Source of the DNA: Ruminococcaceae bacterium UBA6842
GTDB taxonomy: Bacteria; Bacillota; Clostridia; Oscillospirales; Acutalibacteraceae
Direction of reading: 5' to 3'
Length of the DNA stretch: 5,159 nt
NCBI GenBank assembly: GCA_002451855.1
Contig: DKDS01000084.1
Span: 27,426-32,584, forward strand
Position numbers and translations under genes: made by a program. Under the pieces are notes generated by a model. It was not told the origin of the DNA. It was given only the letters and a program-made list of their open reading frames with translations, and did no database searches. Below, in pieces: positions 1 through 5,159 of the stretch. Positions within the stretch are counted from its first letter, which is position 1. Every line of letters starts with the position of its first letter.

Positions 1-42
1 TTGGTCAGGGGCGCTCGGTTTCTTTCTTGCGATTTTATACAT
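1..42 (-). CDS. Possible start of a further minus-strand gene, cut by the window edge
   Basis: Reading the minus strand from an ATG at 42-40 gives 14 open codons to the window edge (MYKIARKKPSAPDQ). The ATG lies only 7 bases beyond the AraC-1 stop, and no hairpin terminator separates them, so a co-directional downstream gene in the same operon is possible. The basic N-terminus would suit a cytoplasmic protein or the lead-in to a membrane protein, but 14 residues cannot identify a family. Against it, the only Shine-Dalgarno-like bases (ACAGG) sit just 2 bases from the ATG, which is too close. A competing reading on the plus strand (frame 2, to a stop at 101-103) gives a hydrophobic tail that would overlap the 3' end of AraC-1 by about 54 bases. 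The stretch may also be non-coding. Confidence 0.2.
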   Translation of the reverse strand, partial: MYKIARKKPSAPDQ

Positions 43-49
43 TACCTGT

Positions 50-910
50 CTAATTGGAATTCAGATTTTGAAATTTTTTAGGCGGCACGCCGTATTTTTT
101 TGAGAAAAGCCTGTAAAAGTATCCGAGATTATTGAAACCGCATTCATAGCATAAGTCGATAATGGAGTAAGCATTGCCGCTTTCAAGACGGTTTGAGGCG
201 TAATCAAGCCGTATATCGTTTACAAATTCCGAAAAGGTCTTGTTGTAGTATTTTTTTATGGAACGGGAAAGATACGCTCGGCTTTTATCCGATAATTTTA
301 CTATTTCGTCGGCGCTTTTGCTTAAATTTTCTTCACGGTACATTTTCTTTGTAAATTCCAGAAGCCACGAGGGCGGTGAAAGGGAAATATCCTTGATAAC
401 ATTCACTCTTATGAATTTTTCAAAAATTTTGATAAGGGCAATTCGCATTTTCAGCTTTTTGATTTTTTGATTGCCCCAGTTTGTTGTGTCAATCAACCTC
501 AGAGTGTTGAAAATATCGGTTGCTTCCTTTTCGGTAAGAGTGACGAACGGCGGCATTTTTTCCGAAATCAGCTTTTCAGCCGGAAAACCGCTCGATAAAT
601 ATGTAAACAATTCGGTTATTGTTTGCACCGACAGAGTAATATTGATATATCCGAAGTCGTCATTGTCCGAAAAGTCGTAATGATGTATATCATTCGGTCT
701 TATAAACACGCATGTGTTTTTGGGAAGCGCCACGGTCGCGTTGTTTACAAGATGTAAAATATTATCGCTTACTGTAATGAAAATTTCATAATAATCGTGG
801 GTATGTAATATAGATCTTCCCGCCGATGCGGAGCCGTAGATATAGCGATAACGGTAACCGAGTTCGAAATCAATTTCGTCTTTTGAATACAATAGTTTTG
901 GAACAGACAT
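50..910 (-). CDS. AraC family transcriptional regulator with N-terminal cupin-like sensor domain (AraC-1)
   Basis: A 286-residue cytoplasmic DNA-binding protein, normal length for sugar-responsive AraC/XylS regulators. Residues about 15-95 look like the AraC-type cupin (beta-barrel) ligand domain, with HTHDYYEIF at 36-44 and PNDIHH at 72-77. A helical linker follows. The C-terminal pair of helix-turn-helices covers roughly 195-285: the first contains SRAYLSRSIKKYYNKTFSEF, the second contains CYECGFNNLGYFYRLFSKKYG followed by VPPKKF, the classic family signature. An in-frame GTG at 922 would add four residues, but I choose the ATG at 910. It has GGTGAT just upstream, matching the 3' half of the full Shine-Dalgarno sequence, and the predicted transcription start falls at about 922-923, on the GTG itself. 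The gene is divergent from the mannosidase, and a regulator in that position commonly controls its neighbour, so mannosidase control is the best guess. The effector is unknown. Family assignment is secure; the target is inferred. Confidence 0.93.
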   Translation of the reverse strand: MSVPKLLYSKDEIDFELGYRYRYIYGSASAGRSILHTHDYYEIFITVSDNILHLVNNATVALPKNTCVFIRPNDIHHYDFSDNDDFGYINITLSVQTITELFTYLSSGFPAEKLISEKMPPFVTLTEKEATDIFNTLRLIDTTNWGNQKIKKLKMRIALIKIFEKFIRVNVIKDISLSPPSWLLEFTKKMYREENLSKSADEIVKLSDKSRAYLSRSIKKYYNKTFSEFVNDIRLDYASNRLESGNAYSIIDLCYECGFNNLGYFYRLFSKKYGVPPKKFQNLNSN

Positions 911-920
911 TTTAATCACC
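911..920 (-). promoter_or_regulatory. Ribosome binding site deciding the AraC-1 start
   Basis: On the minus strand GGTGATTAAA directly precedes the ATG at 910. GGTGAT matches the 3' half of the full anti-16S complement (AGGAGGTGATC), which puts the equivalent of the GGAGG core about 8 bases from the ATG. This supports ATG 910 over GTG 922. With the predicted transcript start at 922-923, the leader would be only about 12-13 bases, so the site sits at the very 5' end of the mRNA. Confidence 0.6.
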
Positions 921-928
921 ACTAAGTC

Positions 929-957
929 ATTATAGTGTAAAATATTGTTCGTGTCAA
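929..957 (-). promoter_or_regulatory. Consensus sigma-A (sigma-70 type) promoter for AraC-1
   Basis: On the minus strand the -35 box is TTGACA (957-952) and the -10 box is TATAAT (934-929). Both match consensus 6 of 6, and they are separated by the optimal 17 bases. Transcription should begin at A923 or G922, 5-6 bases past the -10 box. Just upstream of the -35 box (about 958-980) the DNA is nearly all A/T with an A7 run, resembling an UP element that contacts the RNA polymerase alpha subunit. The sequence therefore predicts strong basal expression of the regulator unless a repressor occupies the site. Confidence 0.88.
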
Positions 958-1032
958 TATAAGAAATAATATTAAAAAAAGCTTATAATGTTATAAAATA
1001 ATGATTTAAGGCTTCTGTTTTTTGGTAAAATC

Positions 1033-1062
1033 TTGCAAATGTTTTGGATTGTAAGCTGTAAT
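1033..1062 (+). promoter_or_regulatory. Weak candidate promoter for the mannosidase operon
   Basis: TTGCAA (1033-1038, 4 of 6 to the -35 consensus) and TGTAAT (1057-1062, 5 of 6 to the -10 consensus but lacking the highly conserved A at position 2) are separated by 18 bases. The resulting mRNA leader would be about 85 bases. An alternative is the perfect TATAAT at 984-989, but no recognisable -35 box lies at the right distance from it. A poor promoter is what one expects for a gene that needs an activator. This is a guess from pattern matching only. Confidence 0.3.
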
Positions 1063-1141
1063 TTGGCTCGGCGGCGGCATTTCAAGCTGTGGAAAAAGGG
1101 CGTAAATGCTGAAAAATATGTAGAAGACTAAATCAGGTTTT

Positions 1142-1147
1142 GGAGAA
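1142..1147 (+). promoter_or_regulatory. Ribosome binding site for the mannosidase
   Basis: GGAGAA lies 6 bases before the ATG at 1154, with the GGAG core 8 bases away, which is standard spacing. A second ATG at 1147 is out of frame. The next in-frame ATG (1172) has no comparable site, so 1154 is the best start. Confidence 0.75.
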
Positions 1148-1153
1148 TGTATT

Positions 1154-4100
1154 ATGTTTTTGACACAGAGAATGTTTGAAAGAAGAACCCAAGAGCTTGA
1201 AAGAAGAAGATACTTCGGTATGACCGAAATATCTGAGTTTACGGCGTTTGACGATACAGAAGACAGCGATACCGTACACAGCAGTATTCCCGCGGCGCTT
1301 TATTCGTCCGAAAAGGTGATGAAAAACGGCGATGTATTTGAGGGAAGAGATAAATACCTTTGGCTTTATAAAAAGGTAAGACTTCCCGAAAAAAAGGAAA
1401 ACTGTCAAACAGTAGGTATATTTGATTTCGGAAAAACGGGCGGCGGAAATACAAGCGGCTTTGAGTCGTTGCTGTATTTAAACGGCAAACCGTATCAGGG
1501 TGTGGATACAAATCACGGCGATGTTGTCTTTGACGATTTCTCGGGTCAGGAAGCAGAACTGGTATTTATGCTTTGGAGCGGTCTTGAGGGCGGCGGCGAA
1601 CCGCGAAATCTTACACATAAATTCAGCCGCGCTTCGATTGGCTATCTCCACAATGCGGCGAATAAGCTCTACTACTACGCAAAGGCAATAACCGAGACGC
1701 TGCCGTTGCTTGATAATAACGATACAAACAAATTAAAGCTTACCGATATACTCGAAACCGCATTGCAGCTTATAAATTGGGATGAGGATAAGTTTTACGG
1801 TACCGTTACCGAAGCGCTCGAGGTATTGCAGAAAAAAATAAAGGAATACGGCAAGCACAGCGATGTTACCGTAAACTGTATAGGACATACCCATATAGAC
1901 ATGGCGTGGCTTTGGAGATTAAAGCACTCAAGAGAAAAGGGTCAGCGTTCCTTTTCAACCGTTAACAGATTAATGGATGAGTATGATGAGTATAAATTCC
2001 TTCAGACGCAGCCGCAGCTTTACGCTTATATAAAGGAAGACGCTCCGGAAATTTATGATATGATAAAACGCCGTGTAAGCGAGGGCAAATGGGAGCCTGA
2101 CGGCGGAATGTGGCTTGAAGCGGACTGCAATATACCGTCCGGTGAATCGCTTGTAAGACAGCTCACATACGGAATTAACTTTATGCAGAGAGAATTCGGC
2201 AAAAAGTGCGAGTACCTTTGGCTGCCGGATGTTTTCGGATACAGCTGGGCGTTACCTCAGATACTTTTGCAGTGCGGCATAAAGACCTTTATGACCACAA
2301 AAATAAGCTGGAACCAATTAAACAGCATACCTAATGATTTATTCTATTGGAAGGGCATAGACGGCAGCCGCATATTAACATATTTTATAACTACTCCCGC
2401 AAAAAATAACAGCTTTAACAAGCGCTTTACAACCTACAACGGGCATATAACTCCTCATTCGGTAATAGGCAGCTTTGTGAAGTTTAAAAACAAGGATATT
2501 ACAAACGAAACGCTTATAGCCTACGGTTACGGAGACGGCGGCGGCGGAGTGAACCGTGAAATGCTGGAATTACGCCGTGTTATGGATGAGCTTCCCGGAT
2601 TGCCCAATGTTAAAACTTCGTTTGCCTCCGATTTCTTTGATAAAATACATAAGGCGGCAGACGAAAAGGAAGATAGGGTAAACGAATGGGACGGCGAGCT
2701 TTACCTTGAATATCACAGAGGAACATATACCACACAGGCGGCGAATAAGCGCAATAACCGCAAAAACGAAATAAAGCTTTTTGAAACAGAATGGCTGGCA
2801 GCCCTGTCGGCAGTGCTCGGCGGTAAATATCCGTCAGAAGCTATCGACGATTGTTGGGAAAAGCTTTTGTGCCTGCAATTCCACGACATTATTCCCGGCT
2901 CGTCAATACGCGAAGTATATGCCGACAGCGATAAAACCTATGCGGAAATAGGCGATAAGCTAAAGGCAACAGAAGAAGAAACGGTAAAATCGTTTTTGAC
3001 CGAAAGTGATAACTATTACACGGCATTTACGGTTTGCCCGTTTAAGGGAACGCATCATATCTTTGTTGAAAGGCAGGACGAGGGTTCTTTCACAACACCG
3101 GACGGTACTGCCTTACCCTCGCAAAGATGTGACGGCGGTTACACAGTAGAGCTTGAAACAAAACCCCTTTCTGTTACGGGATTCTGCTTTAAACCGGGCA
3201 GGGATGAGAGCAAGGCTTCGCCGTTCAGTATTGAGGGCGACAGTATAGAAACGCCGTATTACAGCATCGAGCTTAGTGAAAACGGAAGCATAAAAAGAAT
3301 TTTCGATAAGGAAAACGGTCGTGAGGTATTAAAGGGCGAGGGCAACAAATTTGAAATATTCGAGGATAAGCCCATCGATCACGACGCATGGGATATAGAC
3401 GCGTTTTACACCGATAAATGCGAAAGTCCTGAGTTTTTGGGCCGCAAAATAACAGAGAACGGAGAGCTTATGCTCACAGTCCGCTCAGAGTATAAATATA
3501 ACAAATCGGTTATTGCTCAGGATATGGTGCTTTACTCCTCATCCCGCCGAATTGACTTCAAGACAAAGGTTGATTGGCATGAAAACCACAGGCTCTTAAA
3601 GACAGCGTTCGATGTTGATGTAAGAAGCACAAAGGCGACATATGATATTCAGTTCGGACACGCCGAAAGACCTACACATTCCAATACTTCATGGGATTAC
3701 GCCAAGTTTGAGGTTGTGGCGCATAAGTGGATGGATATATCCGACAGCAGCTACGGCGTAAGCCTGCTTAACGATTGCAAGTACGGTCACAGCGCAAAGG
3801 GCAATGTTATTAAGCTCACTCTTCTTAAAAGTCCGAAATTCCCCGATTATGCGGCTGATATGGGCGAGCATAGGTTTACATACTCATTGCTGCCTCATAC
3901 CGGAAACGCGGTTGAGGGAGATACGGTAGAGCAGGCTAATCTTCTTAATATGCCGCCGCTTGTAATTAAAGGAAAATCAAGCGAGGAAAGCAAACAGCTG
4001 TTTAAAATTGACGGTAATAATGTGAACATAGACGCGGTTAAGGTTTGTAATAACGGCGGCGGTATTCTTATCCGTTTGCACGAGTGCCGCGGCGGTAAGG

Positions 4101-4249
4101 CAAATGTAAGCATTACATCCGATTACGGTATAAAGACCTACGCACCGTCCGATCTTCTTGAAAATTCTATCGGAGAAGCGGTAAATTCAGATACAATAGA
4201 AGCTCATTTTGACCCGTTTGAAATTAAAAGCTTTATTGTTAAGCTTTAA
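1154..4249 (+). CDS. Alpha-mannosidase, glycoside hydrolase family 38 (MAN2C1-like, cytosolic)
   Basis: A 1031-residue exo-acting alpha-mannosidase (EC 3.2.1.24 class) that should release mannose from alpha-mannosides by a retaining, zinc-dependent mechanism. No signal peptide or membrane segment is visible, so it acts on imported sugars in the cytoplasm. An N-terminal ancillary beta-rich domain spans about 1-235. The GH38 alpha/beta catalytic domain (about 238-510) opens with GHTHIDMAWLWR (244-255), followed by WLPDVFGYS (356-364) and YGYGDGGGG (457-465). The helical middle domain (about 513-615) carries ELYLEYHRGTYTT (515-527) and FHDIIPGSS (576-584). A large C-terminal beta domain fills the rest. 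By family comparison the zinc ligands should be H247, D249, D359 and H577, with D359 also the nucleophile; D461 is an acid/base candidate. Length and the GDGGGG motif resemble eukaryotic cytosolic MAN2C1 (about 1040 residues) rather than the shorter MngB mannosylglycerate hydrolases. Linkage preference cannot be read from sequence. The gene is intact and probably co-transcribed with AraC-2. Confidence 0.96.
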   Translation: MFLTQRMFERRTQELERRRYFGMTEISEFTAFDDTEDSDTVHSSIPAALYSSEKVMKNGDVFEGRDKYLWLYKKVRLPEKKENCQTVGIFDFGKTGGGNTSGFESLLYLNGKPYQGVDTNHGDVVFDDFSGQEAELVFMLWSGLEGGGEPRNLTHKFSRASIGYLHNAANKLYYYAKAITETLPLLDNNDTNKLKLTDILETALQLINWDEDKFYGTVTEALEVLQKKIKEYGKHSDVTVNCIGHTHIDMAWLWRLKHSREKGQRSFSTVNRLMDEYDEYKFLQTQPQLYAYIKEDAPEIYDMIKRRVSEGKWEPDGGMWLEADCNIPSGESLVRQLTYGINFMQREFGKKCEYLWLPDVFGYSWALPQILLQCGIKTFMTTKISWNQLNSIPNDLFYWKGIDGSRILTYFITTPAKNNSFNKRFTTYNGHITPHSVIGSFVKFKNKDITNETLIAYGYGDGGGGVNREMLELRRVMDELPGLPNVKTSFASDFFDKIHKAADEKEDRVNEWDGELYLEYHRGTYTTQAANKRNNRKNEIKLFETEWLAALSAVLGGKYPSEAIDDCWEKLLCLQFHDIIPGSSIREVYADSDKTYAEIGDKLKATEEETVKSFLTESDNYYTAFTVCPFKGTHHIFVERQDEGSFTTPDGTALPSQRCDGGYTVELETKPLSVTGFCFKPGRDESKASPFSIEGDSIETPYYSIELSENGSIKRIFDKENGREVLKGEGNKFEIFEDKPIDHDAWDIDAFYTDKCESPEFLGRKITENGELMLTVRSEYKYNKSVIAQDMVLYSSSRRIDFKTKVDWHENHRLLKTAFDVDVRSTKATYDIQFGHAERPTHSNTSWDYAKFEVVAHKWMDISDSSYGVSLLNDCKYGHSAKGNVIKLTLLKSPKFPDYAADMGEHRFTYSLLPHTGNAVEGDTVEQANLLNMPPLVIKGKSSEESKQLFKIDGNNVNIDAVKVCNNGGGILIRLHECRGGKANVSITSDYGIKTYAPSDLLENSIGEAVNSDTIEAHFDPFEIKSFIVKL

Positions 4250-4300
4250 GGTCTGATGTGAAAGAATTGTGATGTACAGAAAAACGGTAGGAGGATATAT
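4250..4300 (+). other. Short intergenic gap within the putative mannosidase/AraC-2 operon
   Basis: These 51 bases contain no GC-rich hairpin with a T-run and no recognisable -35/-10 pair. The only clear element is the AraC-2 ribosome binding site at its right end. Co-transcription of the two plus-strand genes is therefore the simplest reading. Confidence 0.55.
4289..4294 (+). promoter_or_regulatory. Strong ribosome binding site fixing the GTG start of AraC-2
   Basis: A perfect AGGAGG lies 6 bases (ATATAT) before GTG at 4301. The in-frame ATG two codons later (4307) would be 12 bases away, which is too far for best use. The ATG overlapping the GTG at 4299 runs directly into TGA. GTG 4301 is therefore preferred. 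Confidence 0.85.
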
Positions 4301-5146
4301 GTGAATATGGTTAATCAAGAGCACATAAAAAGTCACGCTATACAACCCTTTGATTTTTTGATAAAGCATCACAAATTTAATTGCAATAATAATTCGAGCG
4401 ATACTTTACCGCATATACACGATAAATGCGAAATCTATGTTAATCTGAGCGGAGATGTGTCTTTTTCGGTTGAAAATAATACATACGCGGTGTCCTACGG
4501 TTATGTTTGCATAACAAGACCCGGCGAAAAGCACAGATGTATATACAACGATAGGCTTTCGCCGATTCCGCATGAGTATTATACCATTCATTTTTCCGCC
4601 AAAGGAAACGAAAGCCTGCTGGATCTGTTTTTTAAACGCCCGGCAGGTCAAAATAACCTTTTGATACTTCCGTTTGAAATATCAAAGGAGCTGATTTCCC
4701 TCTGTTCCTCGCTTCTCAATACAAGCGAGAATTCCATTAAGGCTCAGCTTGATTTTTGGAACATTGTATGTATATTGACCGAGGATTCTCAGGTTGTTGA
4801 TATGCCGAGGCTTAATAAGTATCCTGACATATGCGTTACCTTAGACTATATCAATAAAAATTTTACAGAGCCTATTTATTTGGAAACACTCGCCAAAATG
4901 TCCAATGTAAGCGTTTCAACACTTGAAAGACACTTCTCACTTATATTCAATATGACTCCGAGAGAATATGTAAAGCAAAAGCGTTTGGCATATGCGGCGG
5001 AGCTTTTGCAAAACGGAGAAAGCGTTTCTAATGTTGCGTTTAAAAGCGGATTCAGCGATTATTCAAGGTTTATATCGGTTTTTAAAAAGCAATTCGGCAC
5101 AACTCCGTTAAAGTATCAGAAAGCAAAATGGAAATCCCAAGGTTAA
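4301..5146 (+). CDS. AraC family transcriptional regulator with N-terminal cupin-like sensor domain (AraC-2)
   Basis: A 281-residue cytoplasmic regulator of typical AraC/XylS length. The cupin-like sensor region (about 35-100) contains HIHDKCEIYVNLSG (38-51) and RPGEKHR (73-79), a layout like AraC-1's HTHDYYEIF and PNDIHH but with little other identity. The C-terminal double helix-turn-helix spans about 175-275: PIYLETLAKMSNVSVSTLER (191-210) is the first, followed by MTPREYVKQKRLAYAAELL. VSNVAFKSGFSDYSRFISVF (242-261) is the second, followed by KKQFGTTPLKY. Translation starts at GTG 4301 behind a perfect AGGAGG. It lies 51 bases after the mannosidase with no terminator between, so it is probably made when the mannosidase is made. 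It could autoregulate the operon, or control transport and other mannoside genes beyond the window. The two regulators differ through most of their length, so a recent duplication looks unlikely. Family is clear; ligand and targets are unknown. Confidence 0.93.
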   Translation: MNMVNQEHIKSHAIQPFDFLIKHHKFNCNNNSSDTLPHIHDKCEIYVNLSGDVSFSVENNTYAVSYGYVCITRPGEKHRCIYNDRLSPIPHEYYTIHFSAKGNESLLDLFFKRPAGQNNLLILPFEISKELISLCSSLLNTSENSIKAQLDFWNIVCILTEDSQVVDMPRLNKYPDICVTLDYINKNFTEPIYLETLAKMSNVSVSTLERHFSLIFNMTPREYVKQKRLAYAAELLQNGESVSNVAFKSGFSDYSRFISVFKKQFGTTPLKYQKAKWKSQG

Positions 5147-5159
5147 AGCACACGGTTGT

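Larger units (their letters stand above)
923..1153. promoter_or_regulatory. Divergent intergenic control region between AraC-1 and the mannosidase
   Basis: This 231-base spacer carries the strong AraC-1 promoter at its left end, then an AT-rich block (958-1013) holding a near-palindrome TTATAATGTTATAA (983-996). A more mixed segment up to the mannosidase ribosome binding site follows. The plus-strand side has no consensus promoter. The heptamer AAGCTGT occurs twice in direct orientation (1053-1059 and 1084-1090), starts 31 bases apart, which is about three DNA turns. That fits, but does not prove, an AraC-type operator. I found no riboswitch-like or stable hairpin structure by eye, and no small ORF with a convincing ribosome binding site. 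Confidence 0.7.

Noticed and set aside
258..680. Two plus-strand open frames of about 70 codons each opposite AraC-1
   Set aside because: They are complementary to confident AraC coding sequence, and their composition reflects the reverse of Lys- and Asp-rich codons. No start signals or recognisable families were seen.
983..996. Near-palindrome TTATAATGTTATAA in the divergent region, possible operator
   Set aside because: It is composed wholly of A/T except for one G, within an AT-rich block where such symmetry is expected. AraC-family proteins usually bind direct rather than inverted repeats.
1063..1153. Possible riboswitch or attenuator in the mannosidase leader
   Set aside because: No stable hairpin pair or T-run is visible, and nothing resembles a known riboswitch core. 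The leader is short and A-rich.
1133..1408. Minus-strand open frame of 91 codons opposite the start of the mannosidase
   Set aside because: It is antisense to a confident GH38 gene, with no recognisable family and no clear ribosome binding site. The other short open frames inside the three genes are shadows of the same kind.
4158..4187. TTGAAA with TAAATT 18 bases later inside the end of the mannosidase gene, possible internal promoter for AraC-2
   Set aside because: The -10 match is only 4 of 6 and lies in coding sequence. Such pairs are frequent by chance in AT-rich DNA, and co-transcription is simpler.
4224..4249. Inverted repeat TTAAAAGCTT / AAGCTTTAA around the mannosidase stop codon, possible terminator
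   Set aside because: The stem is almost all A/T with a bulged base, and no T-run follows. It is too weak for an intrinsic terminator and probably follows from codons such as AAA, AGC and CTT.
4406..4651. Minus-strand open frame of 81 codons opposite the AraC-2 sensor domain
   Set aside because: It lies fully within a well-supported gene on the opposite strand and has no recognisable domain or independent signal.

Overview
The window holds a compact three-gene alpha-mannoside utilisation locus, probably from a low-to-mid-GC Clostridia-type Firmicute, perhaps a gut or rumen anaerobe. The taxon is an inference. It rests on AT-rich intergenic DNA, frequent ATA (Ile) and AGA (Arg) codons, strong GGAGG-type ribosome binding sites, a consensus sigma-A promoter, and the pairing of a cytosolic glycosidase with AraC/cupin regulators. 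No phylogenetic marker is present.

Layout. Positions 1-49 are a window-edge stretch that may contain the first 14 codons of another minus-strand gene. Positions 50-910 (minus) encode an AraC-family regulator, here called AraC-1. Positions 911-1153 are a divergent regulatory region. It has a perfect-consensus promoter facing AraC-1 but only weak promoter-like sequence facing the other way. Positions 1154-4249 (plus) encode a 1031-residue GH38 alpha-mannosidase of the long, cytosolic MAN2C1-like class, with all recognisable catalytic and zinc-binding motifs intact. After a 51-base gap without terminator or clear promoter, positions 4301-5146 (plus) encode a second AraC-family regulator, AraC-2, with a textbook ribosome binding site and a GTG start. 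The last 13 bases are uninformative.

Working model (inference). Mannose-containing oligosaccharides are imported by a transporter outside the window and trimmed in the cytoplasm by the GH38 enzyme. One or both AraC proteins, each with an N-terminal cupin-like sensor domain and a C-terminal double helix-turn-helix, respond to the sugar and control the mannosidase promoter. AraC-1 looks constitutively expressed from its own strong promoter. AraC-2 is probably co-transcribed with the mannosidase and could provide feedback or control another locus.

I see no RNA gene, mobile element, CRISPR array or phage-like signal. Nothing here requires an undescribed system. The items most worth a second look are the divergent promoter region and the use of two different AraC regulators around one enzyme.
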